From Psychrobacter sp. (GTDB taxonomy: Bacteria; Pseudomonadota; Gammaproteobacteria; Pseudomonadales; Moraxellaceae): 5,394 bases of DNA. Both the position numbers and the translations under genes were made by a program. The stretch is taken from assembly GCA_029256865.1 (NCBI GenBank), contig JARIEH010000301.1, forward strand, positions 1 to 5,394. Reading direction: 5' to 3'. Positions 1-5,394 of the stretch are shown in pieces. Each line of letters begins with the position of its first letter. Position 1 is the stretch's first letter. The notes under the pieces were generated by a model. The model did not search any database. It saw nothing but the letters and a program-made list of their open reading frames with translations, and was not told the DNA's origin.

Positions 1-584
1 TTATCGTTATTGCTATTAGCTTTGCAACGCTCGTTGAGCTTGTACCGCTGATATACGATAATAAAAGCCCTGAAGACGGCGGGGTGAATGCTCCCCTGCC
101 CGCTATGGAGCCTTGGACTGCGCTTGAGTTTGAAGGTCGTGATATTTATATTCGTGAAGGTTGTCACGTTTGTCATACCCAAATGATTCGCCCACTGCGT
201 GCTGAAGTTGAACGCTATGGGCCGTACTCACGCGCTGCTGAGTCAACATGGGATCATCCATTTTTATGGGGGTCAAAACGTACTGGACCTGACTTGGCAC
301 GTGTTGGTCAGCGCTATTCAGAAGAATGGCAAAAACAACATTTGATTAAGCCACAATCATTAGTTCCTGAGTCAGTTATGCCAGGTTTTCCATGGCTTGC
401 CACCAACGAAGTTAATGGTGTAAAAGTCCAAACTAAAATGCGTCTATTCCGCGATCGTTTCGGCGTCCCTTATACTGAAGAAGATATTGAAGGGGCTCCT
501 GATGCAGTGATCGGTGCCACTGAACTTGACGCTCTGGTTGCCTATCTACAACAGCTAGGTACTGCAATGGAAGGACAGCGCTAA
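1..584 (+). CDS. ccoO: cbb3-type cytochrome c oxidase subunit II, mono-heme (5' partial)
   Basis: This is the membrane-anchored mono-heme c subunit that relays electrons from CcoP to CcoN in the high-affinity terminal oxidase. The frame is open from base 3, and 193 residues are visible. They begin inside the single N-terminal membrane anchor ([18 protein letters not shown]). Only about 15-25 residues and the start codon should be missing. The heme c site is CHVCH at visible residues 54-58 (bases 162-176), followed by TQMIRP. The likely axial Met is M126, in SVMPGFPWL. Other family landmarks are [28 protein letters not shown] and [13 protein letters not shown] at base 84 lies in frame, but starting there would remove the anchor, so it is not the start. 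The stop overlaps the ccoQ start by one base (TAATG). ccoN is expected immediately upstream. Family assignment is very secure. Confidence 0.97.
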   Translation, partial: IVIAISFATLVELVPLIYDNKSPEDGGVNAPLPAMEPWTALEFEGRDIYIREGCHVCHTQMIRPLRAEVERYGPYSRAAESTWDHPFLWGSKRTGPDLARVGQRYSEEWQKQHLIKPQSLVPESVMPGFPWLATNEVNGVKVQTKMRLFRDRFGVPYTEEDIEGAPDAVIGATELDALVAYLQQLGTAMEGQR

Positions 585-766
585 TGGGTATTGGTGAATT
601 ACAAACAATTGCAACCGTTTCTGCCTTCATCGCCTTCATAGGCGTTGCCTGGTGGGCATATTCGCCAAAAAACAAAAAACGCTTCGAAGAAGATGCACAA
701 CTTGCGCTTGATGACGAGGTCAAAGAACCTCTATCTGAAGAGCAGCGCAATAAGGATAAACGATGA
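584..766 (+). CDS. ccoQ: cbb3-type oxidase small subunit CcoQ/FixQ
   Basis: This 60-residue single-span membrane protein matches the CcoQ/FixQ type. In studied bacteria CcoQ stabilises the assembled oxidase and is not catalytic. One hydrophobic segment lies at about residues 6-26 and contains the typical WWAYSP end. A basic patch (KNKKR) follows, then a highly charged, acid-rich cytoplasmic tail. The ATG shares its A with the last base of the ccoO stop codon. AAGGA at 571-575 lies 8 bases before the start, so both the start and translational coupling to ccoO are well supported. The 3' end overlaps ccoP by four bases (ATGA). The gene is short and poorly conserved in sequence, so its identity rests on the anchor, the WWAYSP-like motif and its fixed place between ccoO and ccoP. 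Confidence 0.95.
   Translation: MGIGELQTIATVSAFIAFIGVAWWAYSPKNKKRFEEDAQLALDDEVKEPLSEEQRNKDKR
752..766 (+). promoter_or_regulatory. ccoP ribosome binding site and ccoQ/ccoP start-stop overlap
   Basis: AAGGA at 752-756 lies six bases before the ccoP ATG at 763. The ATG overlaps the ccoQ TGA stop as ATGA. This arrangement fixes the ccoP start and suggests that translation is coupled to ccoQ, which would help keep subunit amounts matched. Confidence 0.8.
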
Positions 767-1938
767 CATTTTTTTGGAGTTCTTGGATTACCATACTAAG
801 TATCATGTGTTGGGCGGGTATTCTTGGTGTCCTACTTATGGTATTGAAGTACAAGCCAGGACTAGAAGAAGACGGTACCACAGGCCATACTTACGACGGT
901 ATTCAAGAATACGATAAACCGCTTCCTAAATGGTGGTTAGTAATATTTTTTGGCTCTATCGTTTGGGGTGCCGCATACTGGATATTTTTCCCAGCGATTT
1001 TCCCATCAAAGTGGGATGGTATCGCGACGGTCGAAGTGGATGGCGAAACCGTGCCTTGGTCGTCAAAGAACGAGTTATACAGCGAACTTGAAAGCAATAA
1101 TAAAGTATTCACTGATAACTTTGAGAAAAACATTTTAGCCAAAGCTGGTGCAAGTGATGCAACGCAAACATTAGCAGCACTCGCTGAGATGCAGACTACC
1201 CTGCGTCGTAGTGAAGAGCCGCCAGTTGACCTACAAACTCAAATCGATGCGAAAGTCACTGAATTAGCACCTCATGTTGAAAAGCTATCTTCAGATCCAA
1301 ACGCATTGAAAGTTGGTAGCCGTCTCTTCTTACAGAACTGCTCGGTCTGTCACGGCTCTAACGCTAAAGGTGCTACTGGTTATCCGAATCTAACAGATAA
1401 TGATTGGATACATGGGGGAAAACCTGAAAATATCTTGCTGACCTTACATAACGGTCGAAATGCTGATATAGATTACGTTAAGAATCCTGATGCTTTACCA
1501 ATGCCTGCTTGGCGAGACGATCTTGGTGAAGATGGTATCCGTGCTGTAGCAGAATATGTATTATCAATTTCTGGCAATCAAAATGATTATGATTTGGACA
1601 AGACGTTGATTTCACAAGGTGAAGTACTGTTTAAACAGCCTACTAACTGTGTACTTTGTCACGGTGAAGATGGTAAAGGCTTGATATCTACTGGCGCTCC
1701 AAACTTGACCGATAATACTTGGTTATGGGGTGGTACGCGAGAAACAATCCGTGAAACTTTACGTTATGGCCGTGCTGGTGTTATGCCTGAATGGCAAAGC
1801 AAACTAGGCAATGAACGCATTATGCTACTTGCTGCCTATGTTTACTCACTATCAGACAAAACGCCTGCTACAGCCAGTGCTGATATGACAGCAACAGCCT
1901 CTGCAACCAATAAAGCTAAAGCTACTGCTACAAATTAG
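763..1938 (+). CDS. ccoP: cbb3-type cytochrome c oxidase subunit III, di-heme
   Basis: CcoP is the di-heme c subunit that takes electrons from soluble or membrane-bound donors and passes them into the oxidase. Two membrane segments (about residues 7-28 and 57-80) flank the conserved KYKPGLEEDGTTGHTYDGI loop, followed by LPKWW. Two periplasmic cytochrome c domains follow. The first has CSVCH at 193-197 and a likely Met ligand at M247 (MPAW). The second has CVLCH at 296-300 and a likely Met ligand at M341 (MPEW). Both carry a PNLTDN-W--GG segment, a shared feature of the two domains. At 391 residues it is long for CcoP, which is usually about 290-320. The excess lies in the linker after the second helix (about 104-178), in a loop before M247, and in an Ala/Thr-rich tail from about 367. 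The start is supported by AAGGA at 752-756, inside ccoQ. Confidence 0.97.
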   Translation: MTFFWSSWITILSIMCWAGILGVLLMVLKYKPGLEEDGTTGHTYDGIQEYDKPLPKWWLVIFFGSIVWGAAYWIFFPAIFPSKWDGIATVEVDGETVPWSSKNELYSELESNNKVFTDNFEKNILAKAGASDATQTLAALAEMQTTLRRSEEPPVDLQTQIDAKVTELAPHVEKLSSDPNALKVGSRLFLQNCSVCHGSNAKGATGYPNLTDNDWIHGGKPENILLTLHNGRNADIDYVKNPDALPMPAWRDDLGEDGIRAVAEYVLSISGNQNDYDLDKTLISQGEVLFKQPTNCVLCHGEDGKGLISTGAPNLTDNTWLWGGTRETIRETLRYGRAGVMPEWQSKLGNERIMLLAAYVYSLSDKTPATASADMTATASATNKAKATATN

Positions 1939-2021
1939 TATTGATTGGATGATTTATCTGATATACGCCGTTGGATATTAGTTTTTAAGTAATTGCTTCA
2001 TATGGAACTGAAAGATGTTAT

Positions 2022-2056
2022 AAAAAGGAGGACTGTCACTACAGTTCTCCTTTTTT
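2022..2056 (+). terminator. Rho-independent terminator of the ccoNOQP operon
   Basis: Bases 2022-2036 (AAAAAGGAGGACTGT) pair with 2041-2055 (ACAGTTCTCCTTTTT) across the four-base loop CACT. All 15 positions pair if one G-U wobble is allowed. The right arm ends in a run of six T at 2051-2056. The terminator begins about 84 bases after the ccoP stop and separates the structural operon from ccoG. The A-rich left arm could also give weak termination on the minus strand, but no minus-strand gene approaches it. Confidence 0.92.
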
Positions 2057-2075
2057 ATTTCAATGATTTAACTAC

Positions 2076-2098
2076 AGCTTTAAAAGCAAATTAAAGCT
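2076..2098. repeat. Perfect 8-bp inverted repeat after the terminator
   Basis: AGCTTTAA at 2076-2083 is exactly complementary to TTAAAGCT at 2091-2098, with the 7-base spacer AAGCAAA. No T-run follows, so it is not a second intrinsic terminator. It could be a protein-binding dyad or a weak stem. AT-rich DNA also yields such repeats by chance. Confidence 0.5.
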
Positions 2099-2114
2099 TT
2101 GGAGCGCTCGGTGA

Positions 2115-2191
2115 TTGTTTTTTCATATTGATTCCCCATTATAATGAGGGAGATGCTAAAATAGTCATTATAATAATCAGTATTATATAAT
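2115..2191 (+). promoter_or_regulatory. Candidate ccoG promoter region with repeated TATAAT hexamers
   Basis: Three consensus -10 hexamers (TATAAT) occur at 2140-2145, 2169-2174 and 2186-2191. The first has TTGTTT at 2115-2120 as a possible -35, with a long 19-base spacer. The third has the weak TAGTCA at 2162-2167, with an 18-base spacer. The first lies in the perfect palindrome CATTATAATG (2137-2146), and CATTATAAT recurs at 2166-2174. ccoG follows a terminator and so needs its own promoter, which makes this stretch the best candidate. Which hexamer is used cannot be told from sequence, and any of them would leave a leader of about 150 bases or more. Confidence 0.45.
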
Positions 2192-2254
2192 CGCTCATTT
2201 GATAGACAGTATGGTGGTCTTATTTTTGACATACCAACTCTCTATTTACTGACA

Positions 2255-2269
2255 TTGATAACAATTCAA
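2255..2269. promoter_or_regulatory. Imperfect FNR/ANR-like dyad upstream of ccoG
   Basis: TTGAT-AACAA-TTCAA forms a dyad with outer half-sites TTGA and TCAA. FNR-family sites are TTGAT-N4-ATCAA, giving six bases between TTGA and TCAA. Here there are seven, so the spacing is off by one and the site may be non-functional or belong to another regulator. FNR-type control of cbb3 genes is common in proteobacteria, which is why it is listed. If used at a class II position it would imply a start near 2303, where no good -10 is visible. Confidence 0.25.
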
Positions 2270-2334
2270 GCCCACGCATCTCAGCTTCTCTCATAGGTGC
2301 TTGTTACTCATGCCAGCAGACTGATTCTTTGTTT

Positions 2335-2351
2335 AAAGAGGCAAGTTTATG
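2335..2351 (+). promoter_or_regulatory. ccoG ribosome binding site
   Basis: AAAGAGG at 2335-2341 lies seven bases before the ATG at 2349, a good match in sequence and spacing. It supports this start over any later in-frame ATG. Confidence 0.75.
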
Positions 2352-3758
2352 TCAGCACAACAATCCAATAAAATCCCCGTACAACAAATAGATCTCAACG
2401 CCGAAAAAAAACGTGTTCACCCTCGATTTGTCACAGGCTTTTATCAAAACATCCGTGTCATTACTATGTATGCGCTTTTGGCAGCGTTTTTGCTATTACC
2501 TTGGCTGCGCTATAATGGCAGACAGGCTATTTGGTTTGATGTCCCCTCTCAGCACTATTATATCTTTGGCTTAACCTTTTTAACCCAAGACTTCTATTTC
2601 ATCGCGGCCTTCGCTATTATCGCGGCTTTTACTTTATTTATGGTAACGGTTTACGCTGGGCGCGTATGGTGTGGTTATGCATGTCCACAAACCATTTGGA
2701 CACATCTATATCAACATATAGAAAAGTGGGTTATTGGCGAGCGTAATAAGCGTATTAAGTTCGATAAGTCACCAATGAGCGCGAGCAAAGCCTTTAAGCG
2801 CTTCTTAATTTATCTTATTTGGTTTGCTTTGTCAGTCATTACCGCCGCGACTTTTGTCAGCTATGTTGCGGGCACTGATTATATGTACAGTAACTGGCAA
2901 ATGATAGGCTTCATTCCATTCCCTGATTGGCCAACGTGGGTATGGGTATCGATGTTTATCTTTACCTTTGCCACTTACGCTAATGCTGGTTACATGCGTG
3001 AGCAGATGTGTGTTCAAATTTGCCCATATGGACGCTTTCAAAGCGTGATGTTTGACAAAGACACCTTGATCGTCTCGTATGATTATGAACGCGGCGAGCC
3101 TCGTGGTGCGCGTAAAAAAGGCACAAATCCAGATCATTTGGGTGACTGTATTGAATGTACGATGTGTGTGCAGGTCTGCCCTACGGGTATTGATATTCGC
3201 GATGGTCTGCAAGTTGCTTGTATTCAATGCGCGGCTTGTGTCGATGCTTGTAATGAAATCATGGACAAAGTTGGCTATCCACGTGGACTAATCCGCTATA
3301 CGACTGAAAGGCAGTTGGCTGAAAAAGAACCCAGTCGTGTCTTACGCCCGCGTCTGTTTGCCTACTTGGTAGTACTTACTGTGTTGTGTAGCGGCCTTGT
3401 GTATACCTTGGTAGATCGGGTGCCACTAGAGATTGATATTCGCCGTGACCGCAATCAGTTATCTTCGATTAATAATCAAGGCATGATTGAAAACAGCTAT
3501 ATCGTCAAATTGTCCAATAAAACACAAGATGAGCATATCTACAAAATTATACTTGAGCCGCAAGATGGTCTTAGCTTACAGCTGCGCTTTAATGATGTGC
3601 CGCTTGTAGCAGGTGAGAGCTTTGATATGCCAGTGAGTGTTTATGGTGATCCAGCGATTGTAGAAAAAGGCCAAACACCGATTACATTGACGGTAGCCAG
3701 TGAAGATGGCAAATATAAAGTCAGTAAACAAAACGTCTTTACCACTCAAGGTCAATAA
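2349..3758 (+). CDS. ccoG: cbb3 oxidase assembly Fe-S membrane protein CcoG (FixG/RdxA family)
   Basis: CcoG is a polytopic inner-membrane iron-sulfur protein needed for cbb3 assembly in some bacteria. Rhodobacter work links the family to Cu(II) reduction ahead of copper insertion. This 469-residue copy has normal length and all landmarks. Predicted helices lie at about 36-53, 82-102, 151-174 and 196-215, with a further one at about 336-355. Cys pairs CGYACP (108-113) and CVQICP (221-226) are followed by two ferredoxin-type clusters: C267/C270/C273/C277, and C291/C294/C297/C301. The C-terminal part, from about 358, is a beta-rich periplasmic domain of the FixG C-terminal type. The gene has its own upstream region after the ccoP terminator and is separated from ccoH by 167 bases, so it may be a single-gene unit or a loose two-gene unit. 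Confidence 0.96.
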   Translation: MSAQQSNKIPVQQIDLNAEKKRVHPRFVTGFYQNIRVITMYALLAAFLLLPWLRYNGRQAIWFDVPSQHYYIFGLTFLTQDFYFIAAFAIIAAFTLFMVTVYAGRVWCGYACPQTIWTHLYQHIEKWVIGERNKRIKFDKSPMSASKAFKRFLIYLIWFALSVITAATFVSYVAGTDYMYSNWQMIGFIPFPDWPTWVWVSMFIFTFATYANAGYMREQMCVQICPYGRFQSVMFDKDTLIVSYDYERGEPRGARKKGTNPDHLGDCIECTMCVQVCPTGIDIRDGLQVACIQCAACVDACNEIMDKVGYPRGLIRYTTERQLAEKEPSRVLRPRLFAYLVVLTVLCSGLVYTLVDRVPLEIDIRRDRNQLSSINNQGMIENSYIVKLSNKTQDEHIYKIILEPQDGLSLQLRFNDVPLVAGESFDMPVSVYGDPAIVEKGQTPITLTVASEDGKYKVSKQNVFTTQGQ

Positions 3759-3791
3759 GCGGATAGGCCACTATAACGTCAAGATTGTAAC

Positions 3792-3820
3792 GCTAAGTAG
3801 GCAGTAACTGCCTACTTAGC
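3792..3820. repeat. Perfect 13-bp hairpin between ccoG and ccoH
   Basis: GCTAAGTAGGCAG (3792-3804) pairs exactly with CTGCCTACTTAGC (3808-3820) around the three-base loop TAA. It starts 34 bases after the ccoG stop. The following bases (AGATGCAAGATTT) lack a T-run, so it is not a classical intrinsic terminator. It could be a 3'-end stabilising stem for ccoG mRNA, a partial terminator or attenuator before ccoH, or a member of a dispersed repeat family. The sequence alone does not decide among these. Confidence 0.8.
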
Positions 3821-3845
3821 AGATGCAAGATTTGAGTAATCAAGC

Positions 3846-3863
3846 TATACTAATGGTTAGTAT
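3846..3863. promoter_or_regulatory. Operator-like dyad overlapping a -10-like hexamer upstream of ccoH
   Basis: ATACTAA (3847-3853) and TTAGTAT (3857-3863) form a perfect 7-bp inverted repeat around TGG. The -10-like hexamer TATACT at 3846-3851 overlaps the left arm. No good -35 lies 16-18 bases upstream, so promoter activity is uncertain. A repressor or activator site, or a small RNA stem, are all possible. Confidence 0.35.
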
Positions 3864-3925
3864 TCCTTTGAACTTATCGTTATTTATCAGTTGTTTTTGC
3901 CTCTGATACAGTTAATAGGTATGTT

Positions 3926-4516
3926 ATGTCTACACCAACTCAAGCACCAAACTTTAAGCATCAAGATAGCCAACCATGGTATAAAAATTACATGGTGATT
4001 ATCTTTGTTATCGGGCTACCAGCCTTTGTCGTGGTGGCTTGTATTTTTTTCGTTTATTACTCTTATCAAATTCGTGATAGCGTGGTACGTGACGACTGGT
4101 ACATGGATGGTAAAACGCTTTATCATGATGTGTCGCGTGACAAGCTCACTTATGATTTAGACTTAAGTGGTGATTTACAGTTCTCACCTGAAGGTAATAT
4201 TACTTTTGAGCTCAATTATCCACAGCAAAGCCTACAGACTGGTAAGCTTCTAAATGGTGAGCCGCTCACTTATCCAGACCAACTCGCATTATCTATCTCC
4301 CATGCTACCGATATCAAAAAAGATCGTGACGTCATCCTCGAGCACCAAGGCGGTAATAAATACAGCGCACAGGTAGACCTTGATCCACTCAAGGCCAAAT
4401 ATTACTTACAAGTCAGTCATGATGGTAAGGATGATTGGCGGATGCAGGATATCGCAAAACTGCCCAGTGCAGAAGTGATCTTTCATCCTCTGCCTGTGTT
4501 TGCAAAAGAATCATAA
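3926..4516 (+). CDS. ccoH: cbb3 oxidase assembly/maturation protein CcoH (FixH family)
   Basis: CcoH is a single-span membrane protein that associates with the cbb3 complex during assembly, with CcoN/CcoP intermediates in studied species. This copy has 196 residues. A short polar N-terminus (1-21) is followed by one strong membrane segment at about 22-47, then the family-type VVRDDWYMDGK motif at 53-63, and a beta-rich extracytoplasmic domain to the end. Length and layout suit the family, whose sequence conservation is low. The start is supported by a modest AGG at 3917-3919, six bases upstream. An ATG at 3921 is out of frame. ccoI (copper ATPase) and ccoS often follow ccoH in other bacteria but are absent here. 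The next gene is convergent. Confidence 0.9.
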   Translation: MSTPTQAPNFKHQDSQPWYKNYMVIIFVIGLPAFVVVACIFFVYYSYQIRDSVVRDDWYMDGKTLYHDVSRDKLTYDLDLSGDLQFSPEGNITFELNYPQQSLQTGKLLNGEPLTYPDQLALSISHATDIKKDRDVILEHQGGNKYSAQVDLDPLKAKYYLQVSHDGKDDWRMQDIAKLPSAEVIFHPLPVFAKES

Positions 4517-4573
4517 TGAGAGAGCACGCACCTGACTGTTAAGTTAATAAACAACTGTCTAAGTATTTCCAAT

Positions 4574-4603
4574 AAAAAACCAGCTATGTTAGCTGGTTTT
4601 TTT
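4574..4603. terminator. Bidirectional Rho-independent terminator between ccoH and ttcA
   Basis: AAAAAACCAGCTA (4574-4586) pairs perfectly with TAGCTGGTTTTTT (4590-4602) around the loop TGT, and seven T (4597-4603) end the right arm. Read on the minus strand, the same stem ends in six T. It lies 57 bases after the ccoH stop and 23 bases beyond the ttcA stop, so it suits both convergent transcripts. Confidence 0.95.
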
Positions 4604-4626
4604 ACACATTATTACTTTTACTTTGA

Positions 4627-5394
4627 TTAGATGATGGGATTAATCGTCGGAATCTTCTGCCCTGCGACAGTACTATGAGCCATGGTGCTTTCGCTAGCTG
4701 ACGACTTATTATGAGCGAACTTTGGATTAAAGGTCTGCGTTTTTGGTGCTATTGGTAAACCAATATCAACGAGACTTTCAGTCTGCCCTACCTGAATATT
4801 GTCACCTTCAAATAAGCGCTCATCATTATCGCGATCTAAGCTTAGCCGCTCAAAGTCAAACAACTCACGATCTGCTAATTGCGATGGGGCGACATTTTGC
4901 ATGGCCTTGAAAATAGAAGCCAAACGTTGTGGATGTGCATCATCCCACTCTCGTAACATGTCATTTATGATGGCACGTTGTAGATTGGTTTGACTGCCGC
5001 ACAGGTTACAAGGAATAATTGGAAACTCTTTGAGATGAGCATATTCAATAATGTCTTTTTCTTCAACATAGGCTAAAGGTCGAATTAAAATATTTTGTTT
5101 GTCATCACTGAGCAGCTTAGGGGGCATGGCTTTTAGCGCACCACCATGAAAGAGGTTCAGAAAAAAGGTGGCCAGAATATCATCACGATGATGACCAAGG
5201 GCAATTTTGGTTGCACCAATTTGTTTGGCAAAGCCATACAGGGAGCCGCGGCGCAATCTTGAACACGCCGAGCAGTAAGTCTTACCTTCCGGCACCACGC
5301 TTTTGACAATGCTATACGTATCTTTTTCTAAAATATAATGGGCGATGCCTTGTTCGTTTAAGTAGTTAGGCAATATATCTTCTGGGTAACCAGG
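4627..5394 (-). CDS. ttcA: tRNA 2-thiocytidine(32) synthetase TtcA (5' partial)
   Basis: TtcA is a cytoplasmic ATP- and Fe-S-dependent enzyme that thiolates cytidine 32 of certain tRNAs. 255 residues are visible. The frame is open to the right edge ([12 protein letters not shown]), so the start and the N-terminal PP-loop (SGGKDS-type) lie outside, with roughly 80-100 residues missing. A TTG at 5371-5373 is in frame but internal to the conserved region. Visible landmarks are the CSAC pair at visible residues 41-44 in [22 protein letters not shown] at 67-72, FFLNLFHGG, and CNLCGSQ with C129 and C132. These cysteines fit the family's Fe-S cluster and sulfur-handling residues. From about residue 185 a polar, low-complexity tail of roughly 70 residues follows, longer and more diverged than the core. 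The gene converges on ccoH and shares its terminator. Confidence 0.95.
   Translation of the reverse strand, partial: PGYPEDILPNYLNEQGIAHYILEKDTYSIVKSVVPEGKTYCSACSRLRRGSLYGFAKQIGATKIALGHHRDDILATFFLNLFHGGALKAMPPKLLSDDKQNILIRPLAYVEEKDIIEYAHLKEFPIIPCNLCGSQTNLQRAIINDMLREWDDAHPQRLASIFKAMQNVAPSQLADRELFDFERLSLDRDNDERLFEGDNIQVGQTESLVDIGLPIAPKTQTFNPKFAHNKSSASESTMAHSTVAGQKIPTINPII

Larger units (their letters stand above)
1939..2348. other. 410-base intergenic region between ccoP and ccoG
   Basis: No convincing gene lies here on either strand. In order it holds a terminator (2022-2056), an 8-bp inverted repeat (2076-2098), the short palindrome GAGCGCTC (2102-2109), and an AT-rich stretch with three TATAAT hexamers (2140-2145, 2169-2174, 2186-2191). 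It ends with an FNR-like dyad (2255-2269) and the ccoG ribosome binding site. A 30-codon ORF from base 2002 runs through the terminator stem, lacks a ribosome binding site and is not credible. The region therefore looks like an operon boundary plus the promoter region of ccoG. Confidence 0.75.

Noticed and set aside
84..584. GTG at 84 as the start of ccoO
   Set aside because: The frame is open to the left edge and encodes the CcoO membrane anchor upstream of it, so the gene is 5' truncated rather than starting here.
103..750. Minus-strand open frames opposite ccoO and ccoQ
   Set aside because: They are antisense to clearly coding, conserved genes, and their translations look like no known protein.
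645..1142. Open frames in other registers over ccoQ and ccoP, on both strands
   Set aside because: They overlap the well-supported ccoQ and ccoP frames and have no family features.
2002..2094. 30-codon ORF in the ccoP-ccoG gap
   Set aside because: It has no ribosome binding site, and its codons run straight through the terminator stem and T-run.
2226..2254. TTGACA at 2226-2231 as a -35 element for ccoG
   Set aside because: The hexamer is perfect, but no acceptable -10 hexamer lies 16-18 bases downstream (CTGACA at the 17-base position).
2832..3291. Open frames on both strands inside ccoG
   Set aside because: They are shadows of the ccoG reading frame. The plus-strand one merely reads the Fe-S region out of frame.
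4799..4993. Plus-strand open frame opposite ttcA
   Set aside because: It is a Ser/Arg-rich shadow of the conserved ttcA frame.
4627..5373. TTG at 5371-5373 as the start of ttcA
   Set aside because: Conserved TtcA sequence (PGYPEDI) continues in frame to the window edge, and the ATP-binding PP-loop must lie beyond it.
1..5394. CRISPR array, insertion sequence, prophage, tRNA or rRNA, or a new defence or metabolic system
   Set aside because: There are no regularly spaced repeats, transposase, integrase or structural RNA signatures, and every long gene belongs to a recognised family.

Overview
The window reads as the downstream part of a cbb3-type cytochrome c oxidase locus from a gammaproteobacterium. 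The AT-leaning base composition, the CcoG and TtcA sequence style and the gene set suggest a Psychrobacter-like member of the Moraxellaceae. That placement rests on recognition alone, not on a search. No phage, transposon, CRISPR, tRNA or rRNA feature is visible.

Layout. Bases 1-1938 hold three tightly packed plus-strand genes for oxidase structural subunits: ccoO (5' end cut by the window edge; ccoN should lie just upstream), ccoQ and ccoP. They overlap by 1 base and 4 bases, which suggests translational coupling. A strong intrinsic terminator at 2022-2056 closes this operon. A 410-base gap follows, with inverted repeats, several TATAAT-like hexamers and an imperfect FNR-type dyad. Next come ccoG (2349-3758), a 167-base gap with a perfect 13-bp hairpin and a smaller operator-like dyad, and ccoH (3926-4516). 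A near-ideal bidirectional terminator (4574-4603) separates ccoH from a convergent minus-strand gene, ttcA, whose 5' end runs off the right edge.

How the genes work together. CcoN (outside), CcoO and CcoP form the proton-pumping, high-oxygen-affinity terminal oxidase. CcoP (two c-type hemes) and CcoO (one c-type heme) pass electrons toward the heme b/b3-CuB subunit CcoN. CcoQ is a small membrane subunit that stabilises the complex. CcoG (a membrane Fe-S protein linked to Cu(II) reduction) and CcoH are assembly factors. TtcA is an Fe-S-dependent tRNA 2-thiocytidine synthetase and is not an oxidase component.

Novelty. I see no new system here. The points worth a second look are local: separately spaced ccoG and ccoH with no ccoI or ccoS following, two apparent insertions and a low-complexity tail in CcoP, and several well-formed dyads in the intergenic regions.
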